Below are positions 21,994 to 33,900 of a stretch of 64,000 nt of DNA, piece by piece (within the stretch, counting starts at the first letter, position 1; every line of letters starts with the position of its first letter). The notes under the pieces were generated by a model that had not been told where the DNA came from, ran no database searches, and saw only the letters and a list, made by a program, of their open reading frames with translations. Both the position numbers and the translations under genes were made by a program. Location: the NCBI GenBank assembly GCA_964017195.1, contig OZ024895.1, positions 15,976,034 to 16,040,033 on the forward strand. The letters are read 5' to 3'. The stretch comes from Siderastrea radians (lineage: Eukaryota > Cnidaria > Anthozoa > Scleractinia > Rhizangiidae).

Positions 21994-24900
21994 AAACTTT
22001 ATTAATGTGTCAAGGCCACATAGCCTGGGAAAATCCCATACTAATTTGGGGACACAATTAATAGATATTAAAAATATGTAGAAAGAAAATTTATAATACT
22101 TAGAGCTATATAAAATATTTATGATAGTCAGATATTAAAAATATTTATCGGCGTTGGTTGTTTGGACAAAGCCCATTGGACGTTTATTTCCCATACATTG
22201 TGGATATCTCCTTAGTTGACAACTTTTGCTCTTAGGCCCTTCATGTATTTAGTGACTAATTTTCGTAATTTGGTCTTTCTCGACTTAGATACTTCATAGC
22301 ACCGAACGTTTTTTGTTTCAGATTCTGTGTTTGACAAGGAAACCATCCTTCACGCCGTTTACATCAGTGTCATCTTTGTGTTTTCGATAATTATTTTTAC
22401 CCTGATTGCTGTGTTATGGAGAATAAGGCGACGTTTGGGTAAGTTTGGCGCACGTAAAATATGTAAAGGCCTCTGCCAAAAAACCTAGGAAAACACAGCA
22501 GACTGAAGTAGGTTACACTGAGTAACAAGGGAAATTCACGTACCATACCTCGATTGACGAAACTAGTTGAAAGTTTACAAAGTTTACGTTACAGTATGTT
22601 GCCCAGTTTTCGTACGGGCCCAGTTTTCGTACAAAGAGAAGTTTATTTGATTATTTTCGTCGGTCATTTAAATCTTCGTCAACCGAAGAATTCCAAAAAA
22701 TAAAAGGAACATTTCAGCTATAAATTGTCGGTTTTGCCGAGCTTTTTGACAAAGAAGCAGGTGAGTGCGGAGTGCAGACAATTTCTTTCGAGGTGAGTAA
22801 AAATTTAGCGGCTGATATTTGCACTTTTCACTGCACAGTAAAGGTATTGTAGATGAACAAATGGCCCGTTTTGTAGGTAATTTTGCAAGGAACTTCATGA
22901 TTTTTGGACAGATGATAGATAAAAGATGAAAGTGAATGGAAGAACTTTCAACGCCAGCTAAAATTTAACTGCTCCTGAATTTTAGCGGTGAGAATCTTCG
23001 CATACATTTCGACCTACTGTGCCAGTTTTCGTACACTTAGATGCGCCTTTCTCAAAACCTATTCTTAAATAAGTTAAAGAACTGAATTTTAAACTTTACT
23101 GTTCGAAAACTAATAAGTCGCAAGTGCAGCGAAGTTTACACGACAATCCTTGTAAAGTACAATACACTACATGTATTTGTTGTGGTATGACAGCGACGCT
23201 CTACATCCAGGTCATGCCAAGGTCATGAATATTTAATAAACTTAATCCCGCGAAAACAATCTAAATCGTCAAATAATCAACTAAGATAGATGTGTATGCA
23301 TAGAATGTTGACATACACCTTGAAATATCGTTAGTTTACCGGTTTTACTGATTTTGTTTTACTCCGTTGCGATTCTAATAAACATTTACAAAAGTAGCTA
23401 AGAAAAGCAAGCGTAAGCGGAAACGGAAGTAAAGCGTTTGCTATTCTAAAGGCGTAAGCGGAAACGGAAGGAAAACGTCGAATCTTATACAGGCCTTTTC
23501 TTAACAATTGTAATATATAGATTTAGCCAAGCCTAAAAGCGGAGCCCCCTTTTTGTTTTGTTTGTTTGTTTGTTTTTTTGCTGGTAGTTATTAATTTGTG
23601 AAAATACTCTCATTCAAGTCGTTAAATTAAAAAAACAAAAAAGAAAAGAAAAAACAAAAGAAAAAAATTTCCACCCCCGCTTGGAGCCGAACCCAGGTCG
23701 TCGCACCAAAAACACATGGGATTCAGCACCGGGTTATATCCAGTGTATGAAGTGTATTGGTAATCCTGTGGTGCGGACGGACGGACGGACGGACGTACGT
23801 ACGGACGGTCACGTGACTATTACGTCACTACCAAAATTTCTTGGCTTGATAGGTTACCAAATTTCCTTAGCAATGGAGCTCCGCTGACGCGCTAGCGCGC
23901 TGGCTCCGCTATTACGTCACAACCAAACGTTCTCGGATTGATAGGTTACCAAATGTCCTTAGCAATGGAGCTCCGCTGGCGGGCTTTGAACGCGGGCTCC
24001 GCTAATACGCAGAATAGTAACCTGTCAACTACCTTTACCAAGGCAGTAAATGACGTACGAAACAGTGGATTGGGAATCGAGGGAATCCCGCCAGTTTTCA
24101 TCGTCATGTACACGCGCGCGACTACTGAGACGCTTCGCAAATTTTACATCAGGCACGGTGCGATCTACGTCGCCGTGCGGTCGCGTGACGCCATCACCGA
24201 CAAAATTGATTCGCATGGTTATATATATTCAAATTTCTATGAGTATGTTCTTCCGCTCTGTTCGCCCTCGGACTGCAAAGGACCTCCGCTACTAAAAAGT
24301 GGATGGTAGTTGAAAAAGTTCAAAAGCTCTTGCTTGGGCAATTCTATGGAAGAAGAAACTAAGTAATGTATAAGGGTAACTTATCAAATGCATTCAAAAT
24401 TTTAGTTAAAAAAAACAATGAAACAAACAAACAAACAAACAATTAATTATTAACAAATTATCTACCGGTGCATTTACGCAACCAGTGAATTGATTTTTCT
24501 ATTATATTTCAGAGAAGTCAAAGGCAAGGCGGTAAGTTGCACTTCGTATTAACATGACATGAAATTCGAACGATTTTGTCAAAAAATAAAATCTGACGTC
24601 TAAATAAGGAATTTTTGCTTGTACTTGAGGCGCTGAGAATACACGTCGTGCAACCTAATGTAAAGAAATTCTAATATCAAAATTCATTTATTGTGCTATC
24701 AACTAAAAATTGCAGCTTCTTTAAGCCTCTACAGCTGAATCTGCTGCACGTCTCCAATTCTATCTAAAGGCGACCTCCAACTGTTTTACTAATAATATAT
24801 CTTTTTTTTTTCTTCAGAGGACGTGAATCCGCAACAGGCGAGGGTCTCATACCGATGGTAAGTAATTTCTCATATTTGACATCAACACTTGCCTCTTTTA

Positions 24901-27900
24901 TGGGGCATACAATAATGGCTACCTAAAAATTTACTGACATAATATCAGAAAAGGGTTTTTGTTTCGTGCACTGGTTTCTAGAAAGAATCTCAGCTCGAGT
25001 TTCTGAGAAGTCGATTTCAAGTTTAACGCAATGTTAAAGATGTCTAAACCAGGGCTCGGTTGTTCGAAAGCCGGTTAACGCTAACCTGGGATTAAAATTT
25101 AACAAAGGAGATTCCAAGTGGCGGTTTCAAAGCAACCAAAGTCAAAATGTAGGGCAAAAATAGTTAACAAGAATCCGTGTCGTCTGGCTGTAAAATTGAA
25201 TTCAAAATTGACGTTAATCCTGGGTCAGCTTAATCTTGCTTTGAACAACCGGGTCCAGGTGACGATGTGATTACATTTCCTCATGTGATTTAACTGGATA
25301 AACCAATCCCATGACCATTACTTTCGTTGGGTATATTAGAATATCGATTGTTTGAAGTGATTAAAATAGTTTTATTTTTACTGTCACTAGCTTACCATAC
25401 CTGCCCAGGGGGACACTAACACACTGCCCTCAGACGAGGGTCCCAGGCATGACCCACAGTATGCCACAGTGGCACCAGGAGGTAGAGATTACATGCCGCT
25501 ACATCCCTCAACAAGAAGCTGGGAAATCGATCGAGAACAAGTCAACATTATCAAAGTCATCGGCAAAGGAGCATTTTCTGAAGTTGCCAAGGCAACATTG
25601 AGGAACCCACGTGATGATCAGGAATGTACTACAGTGGCAGCCAAAATGCTGAAAGGTCTGATGGTTTTTGGTTCTAAAACAATAAAATCGTAGGGTGAAA
25701 ATATAGTTACTGATGCAAAAAACCGTAGTTATAAAACTTTTTTACACTGCCATGAGTACAGGGCATTAAAGAAAAACTTGAGTTTTTGTTGGTGTCATGG
25801 GTCACGAATTAGTGGTCGAAGTTTTTGTTTTCAGTCCAAATCCAGTGACAAACTGAGTGTCGTTTGTTTACCCTGAACATGTTTCTTTTTCTTGTTTTGT
25901 AGCGAAGGCTCCTGAATCAGATAGAAAGGATTTGTTGTCGGGACTTGAACTGATGACAAAACTGAAACCTCATCCTCATGTTATCAAGCTAATTGGATGC
26001 GTCACCGAAAGCGGTAATGTAAATGCTTCTTCGTGCGGATCACATTTCTAGACCAGACTTCTTTTTTTTTTTACTTTGTTTTGCAGCAGCGTAAATTGGA
26101 TTTATCATAGGAAATATTGGGATACTGCGCATTGATTATATTAAAAACTGCAAGAATTGTCTCAAAAGGAATAGCTGATTATAAAGGAAACCTATATGTT
26201 ATAAAATTATAGTGAACGGCTAAATTTACGATCTCTTAAAGGTTTTGAATGCTAGAAGTCTACATGAGGCATTTTTCAAAGCTGGTGTCTTTTTCCAATG
26301 AATTTTTTAGTTGATTTGATAGTTAAAGGGCTACTATAACGGGACATAAAATCTTCCAACTTTTAATAGTCCTCAAAAAGGACTTAACAATTCATTGAAG
26401 AAATATTGAAATACCTAATCACGTTTTAAAGGACGTGCTTTTTAAACACATGAATTAAATGCTAAATATTTAATTGTTGCGTTCAGCTTTTGGTGGGCTG
26501 GCTCCTGGGCCTCTAGGTTAAAGAACACATAAACGAGTAAATGATTGTTTTCGTTCCATACGTCATAGACCCCCTTCTGGTCCTTATTGAGTATGTACCG
26601 TTTGGTGACCTTCTGGGATATTTGAGGAAGAGCCGAGGACTGAACGACACATACTTTAATGACCCGGATGTAAAGCCGCAGACCAGTCTGACTGCGGATC
26701 AGTTAATGAAGTTCGCTTGGCAGGTTGCTGATGGAATGTGTTATCTGTCTTCCAAAAAGGTTTGCCCAATATTGTGATATGTGACAAAAGAGTGATCGAT
26801 TTTAAATAAATAAATTATGCACAGTTTTAAATTCCCCGACATGTTTTATTTTAAATTGCAGGCTCTACTTGGCAAAGGTGTTATCTAAATGGCTGTACGA
26901 AACTGTATCCAAATATCAATTATAGTGAAGACTTAATAAAGGGACACATGAGATCGGAATACTAGTTTCTGGAAATTAATTTGACGTCACTGAAATGCCA
27001 GAAATCAATATTTGTGCCCAGAATTCATCGGGTAATTTACCGAACTTTGGTGCACATTAAAAAACTAAGCTTACCTCAAAACGTACTGGCTTTCAAGTGA
27101 AGACAAAGTTGAACACGTTAACAGTCAGTAAAGGAAAAGAATGTTTTGCCTAATTTTGGTTCAAAACAAGTTAGGAAAAGTAAAAGGCAATGGTAATAAA
27201 CTATTCGGTTTGTTTTAGATAATCCATCGTGACTTAGCAGCGAGGAATGTTCTTGTTGGCGAAAGAGAGAAGTGTAAGGTGACAGATTTTGGGATGGCGA
27301 GGAATTTGGATCAGGAAGATATTTACGCCAGAAAAAGTCGGGTGAGTGTTTAGAAAAGAAGTTGGTTTACTTGAGTGCCGTTTCTATCTTTATTTAACAG
27401 GGCAACGTCGTAGTTATTAAAAGCGATTCTTGCATATTGAAACTGCAATGTTTTACAGACAGGTTGCAACCTTTTTTTTACTTAAAATCGAGAATTCTTG
27501 CGTACCTTGGAGGAATATCTCTCGCCCCCATTTTCTATCCCATAAATAATGATTTCAACATTCACGATAAATTAAACATGTTGTAGGGAGGTTTCGCAGA
27601 CGTATACCATTCTCAAACTAATTTGTTGGAAGGGTGGAAAGGCAACAACAACAACAGTAGCAACAACAACAACCATAATGTTGGGTGGCCGTGAGACGCA
27701 TTGTCAAAATTATACGCCGTGTTGTTTTTTTTAATGGTGGACTCTCTTTTTGATTTGTTTTTTTTTGAAGGGTCGTCTACCTGTTAAGTGGACTGCTTAT
27801 GAGGCTTTGATGTTTGGAATATACACAACACAGAGTGATGTGTAAGTAATTTAAGTCGGAGCAAACAAGGGTGGTTTTCTAGTTTTTTTCCGGTGGTATA

Positions 27901-30900
27901 ATACGTCAATGACAAAGGCGTTACTTGTTGAAATCGGAAGCTGGTTCACTTGTATCCAAGTTTACGTAAAAATAATTTGAGTTGGGTACATTTTGCAAAA
28001 GCATGTAATTTGATTCAAATTTATCAGTTTCGGAGAACCACTTATGATACAAAGGAATGCAATGATTGAGTATTTCCTTCTCCCCTTCTTACAGCTGGAG
28101 TTATGGAATATTGCTCTACGAAATTATCACTGTGGGTAAGTAGGGTTTTTGACTTTTTGTTTATTTGGCACAATATACTTTTTGCTAAATAGTTATCAGG
28201 TAAAGAAAATGCTTTGCATAAAACCGTAAGCCCATACAACAAAACAGGAATTCTGCCTTAGTCAGTGTTTCAAAGAAACTGTATTTTTATCTTGCATCCA
28301 TAATAACAGCATGGAACTTCATCTCATCTAGGTGGAACTCCATATCCTGGTATAAATGCTCGCCAAATCGCCGGTAAACTTCAAGAGGGATATAGAATGC
28401 CAAAACCAACTCACGTTGACAGTAAATTGTAAGTTTACGCCTTATTGCTTGATCAATTTGTAAGCAAAACGTTTTCCAGACATAACAGCTCACAACGCTG
28501 CAACCCCAGAGTTCTTTTTCTTCCGAAACAGAACTTTTTAGTTCTAGGTTTGAAGTTTTAAATATGATTAAAATCACATTGTGCCTGTTTAGATGGAATT
28601 CAACAAAACTGTGGTCTAAACCAATTTCACTCTCGTGCTTTTTTAATGTTGTTTACTGTAAACAGTGTAACGAATGCTTATAGAACAGACTACAAAACCT
28701 ATTTTCTACTTAAGAGCGGTTTGCTGTAAGAACCGACTAAAGGTATGCAAGATAGAAAAATCCGATTTTCTCAAAATCTGCCAGAATAAAGGCTTTGGTG
28801 AAGTAGTTCTAAAAATATAAGTTTCAGGTCGTTTCGGTTTTTATTTATTTTTTAGTGAATATTTTCGTATTTTGCCCTGCGCGGCAGTCAAAATCAACGC
28901 CAAAATCGTGACTTTTCCGGAAGCTCCTGTTCAAATATTCAAAGCGTCCTAAATAAGATTAACCCAGGGAGTTAAAAGATCTTATTTTCTATGTTTATTA
29001 GCAGTGTCAAAGCTTCATGAAAAGCGAACGTGAATTTTTAACGGAATTTTAAAATTTATACCCAACAACGGTCGTTAGCGACAACCCAATTTAGGCTAAA
29101 TTCAAGGCTCAAAAAAGCACTCTGGTACATGGCTTTACACAAAGAGACTATACTCTGGGAAAGAACAATCACTTCAACTAAACATCGGCCGAAAAACATT
29201 TTGGGACAAATGAAACGGGGAATTTTGAGAGCGCTTTGAAAACAGGCTACTTGAGTGATATGAGCGACCCTTTGACCTTTCAAGTCAACCGAAATCAACA
29301 CACAGCAGCTCTTAAAATGTGACTTTCCTTCGCCAGAATACGAGTTTGCTTGTTTTTCTAGAATGTTTTCAAATAGAAAAAACTAGGATTTTGAATTTGG
29401 GGGCCTTTGTTCCCAATAATGAGCGATGTTGGGCAATTTAGATTTAGAGAAGTATGTTATGAAATTTACCTACTCTGTTTATCACCGAATTATACATTCA
29501 AAGTCTGTTTACAACGTGAATGCGGAATCAATAACGAAGTAAAAAACCGATTCTTGAAATGTTTAGGAAATAACTCTTACCTAAGTGAGCTTTTCCTGGC
29601 TGGAAACTGCAACTTTCATTGCAAAACACATAGCAAGATCGCCGAGCCGTGTTGCACGTGAGTTGTCAAATGTTTCTACATTGAGGTTCCCTATGTTAAC
29701 GATTAACCAGATTTAGGCCCGCATAGCGTGCAGTCGGAAACAACACTATGGTGACGAACGCTTGTGCTTGATAGGAAAAAAAAGCAGGGGAAAAAGGAAA
29801 AAGAGAGCTTTTATTACATATATACTTATTATTATATACTTTTTTTTTACGTTCAAACCGGTGACACGTACTACTAAGCAAGTTCTCCCAATGTTGGTGG
29901 CCTTTAGGGTTTAACAGAGCCTTATAGTGCTAGCCCGCTTGCTGACGTCTCCTATTTCCTTTGCTTCACAAATGTCTTTCTCACTGCTCGTGTTCGATGA
30001 TACAGCAGCCACACCCGTAGACAAGCCTTTTTATGCTGTCTTCCCTATGGATGTCGCACAGGTCCGAGTCAGTCATATGCGATGAGGTTGTGAAAAATCA
30101 GGAGCCCATGAAAAATTTAATTTTATACTTAAAAAAGTACTTCATCCAGTACAATATGGCAGGTATCACAGAGATTTTTCTCACTTAATATCTCCCGTTT
30201 GGACAGCGGTTCCTCTGCCTGTCCCTGGAAAAATGCTGAATACTCCGCAAATCATCAGGACAATGATTCTCAACAAGCTAGCATGCTTTACCGGTAGGAA
30301 TTTTACTGAATGCAGTAAAATCTGTTTAAAAACAGATTTTACTGCATTCAGCACAGTAACCATATGTTAAGACCCTTGCCCACCTGCATTGCCAGAGCGA
30401 AAAATAAAAACAAAAACAGAAGCAATAACTGCCCGTGTCGCCGACATCACAAGAGAACTCTGCTGTATAACTCAAGGGATCAAGAATCCCACAATCGACA
30501 CCGCTATCCTACGACGTGAGTACGCTGGGTGCTATCAACTGCTGTGTAGCATCATGTACTCCAAAGAAGGCCAATACCTGGACGGGTGTCTGCAGAGTGG
30601 ATTTCGGTTACCCAGAAAGATAAAAAGGGGCTTGTGACATAGAGGTAGACACTATCGAAACCCTAGCCTGTGTAGCAAGCGTTTCTGTGGGCCTAGGGTT
30701 TTTCGTACGTTCGAAGCATTTTTCGCTTTTTGGTCGCGCAAATTTTGGGCCGAGCGCAAAAGAAGTGGGAGAAGGGGCCGGGAAAAGGGAGGAAAAAAAC
30801 GTTTGTCCGCAAACCCCACGATTTTGAAGAACCTGTACGCCAAAGAACGTCAATCAAATCAGTTAAGTTAATTTGAGCGTGACCGCATCAACACAACTAA

Positions 30901-33900
30901 CTGTTTCTCTCCAGCTGGAAAATTTCCATGGCCAGGTTTGAGTCTAGAAGGCGGCTGTTCGGTGTCTTCAAATCTCAGGGACTTTCGGGAAGCTTTCTCT
31001 TTCTACAAAGACTGTTGCCTGATGGAGGTTTGAGCAGCCGTTTAGACAAGTTGATACGCTGATTTGGCGGAGCTTGGGAAACAGCAGACTCGATATACTT
31101 ATTGCATTCCGAATAACTTCGAATAATGCCCTTAAGTTCCTAATTTTTCGAGCACAAAGTTTGCAGACACGTTCCGAAAATAGCTATACAAGTTTTCAAC
31201 AACTTCCACTGTAACCACTGTGACGATATCAGCAAGAATTGCTCCTTAAGAATCCTTAAGAATTTCCGAAGAAATAAAACCGATTTTCCTAGCAGAGATA
31301 AATTTCCAAATTAATTAACTTTGAAATTACAACGACAAATCCTGAAGCGCCCTCCTTTGAGTTTCCAACTTTCGAGGTTTCGACATCACATCTCCGAGTG
31401 CTTCGTCTCTGCAGTTCGTGGGTTTGACTTACGTGGAGCATGTTTTGATTTTGACGAAAGTAAATTTGTAACATCCGGTGATCTGTTATTTGTTGCTTTA
31501 TTGTCAGGCTGTCACGCTATGAATTCATCAAACCTTGAGTGCTAAAGGGACATTTTTCAAACTTGTGGCGTTTGCGGGCAAGCGTTTCCTTTTTTTGCCT
31601 CTCCCCCCCCCCTCCACTTCCCGCTCCTTCCTTTTTTGCGCACGCCTTAATTTGGCGCGGCCAAAACGCAAAATGCCTCAAAAAGGCGGAAAAGTCTTCG
31701 GAAGTGCTTGCTACGCAGGCTATCGGAACTCACGAACTTAGACACATGAATGATTGTTTCGATTTACAAATAGCTTGCGACTGTCACTTGCAACTTCCTC
31801 AAGTAAATTCGACGGTGTAAACATGATAATCAATTTTGAGTTTTCTTGTGACACGGCAACAGTTTGGAGAAAGAGCGTTTGACGTTGGCAAAGGAAAATA
31901 CTGGCCTAATTTTTTTACTGAAACATTTGCCATGAAAAAGAGACTACTACTCAAAGTTGCGCAACAAACTGGGAACAGGCAAGAACTTGACATATATTCG
32001 GGTCGCTGAGAAAGCAGATAGGTCGAGGTTGTTCTCCAGGTACTAGTTCCTCACTGCACGATGGATGAGTTGTTCTCTTCGAGAATAATGTATAAGCTGC
32101 GTCACTCTGATAGGCGAATTGGCTTTTTACTTCGTGGTAAGCGTTTAAGTCATAGTGCTGCGCTAGAGAAGCAAAAGTTCTATACTCGATAGATTGTATT
32201 AGGTCGGGCTTGTACAGTTATAGCACGCCATCGCTTACAACACTGACCTGAACTTGTGCGACTTGCATAAGAAAGGCAGCATGAAAACGCCAGGCATACC
32301 CATGCTTAGGAGTGTTTTTTTTAGTATTTTGGCTTGGGCAGATGTATTTCTCGCATGGCTCAGGGTGCAATATCTTTCTTCCTTTGCGGACATTAGACCT
32401 TCTAATTAAAGACTCTTAGCAAAGAAATAAAATGCGGCCTAGTCCATGGTTGAATTATGTAACCAAGGGCAGGGGGAAGGGGGTAAGAACAGTAGAACAG
32501 TAGTTTAAAATTAGTATTATTATTATTATTATTATTATAATTATTATTATTATTATTATTATTATTATTTTTACAATCTTATCGCTTATGACAAGTTGAA
32601 CCTGTGCGACATGCATAGGAAAGGCAGCAAGAAAAGGCTGAGAACAGCCGTGCTAAAGACTGTTTGTGAGTATTATGGCGTGCGCACATATGTATCCCAT
32701 GCAGGGCACAAATCACAGCACCTTCTGCCGTAGCGGAACCAGTCGAGGGAAGTGGCTGCTGTTTTATCGAAAACTAGAGAAAGACTTTCAGTCTGATTTG
32801 TGGGTTTTATGTGTTGTACTTACCAAAAGGTAAAATGTCTCACTAAGAATGGGAGTTTGAAGAGCCTTCTGGAGTGAATAATTGAGCGAATTTTGTGTGT
32901 TTACTACGCTTCAGTCGCTTGTTCAACAAGACGCTAACCTTTTCTACTACAATGCTACATTTTAGCGTGCCCCATTTGGTCGAAATCAATCACGTGACGC
33001 GATACTGTCTCTCCTCAGTGGCACCTATCGACGCATATTGGCAATTTTCGCTCAAAAATTAGCCTTGGACGATAAAAACAATAGAGGGATTCTATCTCAG
33101 ACCCTATGCGTGATAGGTTCCCTGGGAAATTTGATGTGCAAACTTCATATAAGCCCTCAAACTACGTTCTTGGACTAATATTTGTTGTGAACATCAAATT
33201 TCCTCCGGCAACCTATCAGCAACAGAAGAACTCTATTGTACGTGTCACCGGTTTGGATGTAAAAATATATATATAATAATAAGTATATATGTAATAAAAG
33301 CTCTCTTTTTCCTTTTTCCCCTTCTTTTTTTTTCCTATCAAGCACAAGCGTTCCTCACCATAGTGTTGTTTCCGACTGCACGCTATGCGGGCCTAAATCT
33401 GGTTAATCGTTAACATAGGGAACCTCAATGTAGAAACATTTGACAACTCACGTGCAACACGGCTCGGCGATCTCGCTATGTGTTTTGCAATGAAAGTTGC
33501 AGTTTCTAGCCAGGAAAAGCTCACTTAGGTAAGAGTTATTTCCTAAGCATTTCATGAATCGGAATTTTACTTCATTATTGATTCCGCATTCACGTTGTAA
33601 ACAGACTTTGAATGTATAATTCGGTGATAAATAGAGTATGTCAATTTCATAACGTACTTCTCTAAATTGCCCAACATCGCTCATTATTGGGAACAAAGGC
33701 CTCCAAATTCAAAATCCTAGTTTCCTCTATTTGAAAACATTCTAGAAAAACAAGCAAACTGGTATTCTGGCCAAGGAGAGTCACATTTTAAGAGCTGCTG
33801 TGTGTTGATTTCCGTTGACATGAAAGGTCAAAGAGTCGCTCATATTACTCAAGTAGCCTGTTTTCAAAGCGCTCTCAAAATTCCCCGTTTCATTTGTCCC

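Noticed and set aside
23681..24309. Several overlapping frames on both strands in the intron after the TM exon
   Set aside because: The region is a repeat with a GGAC microsatellite and a 92 bp duplication. No conserved domain is present.
29056..29661. Open frames repeated in mirror image at 33448-34047
   Set aside because: They are conserved only because the two arms of the intronic element are copies. No domain and no splice framing are seen.
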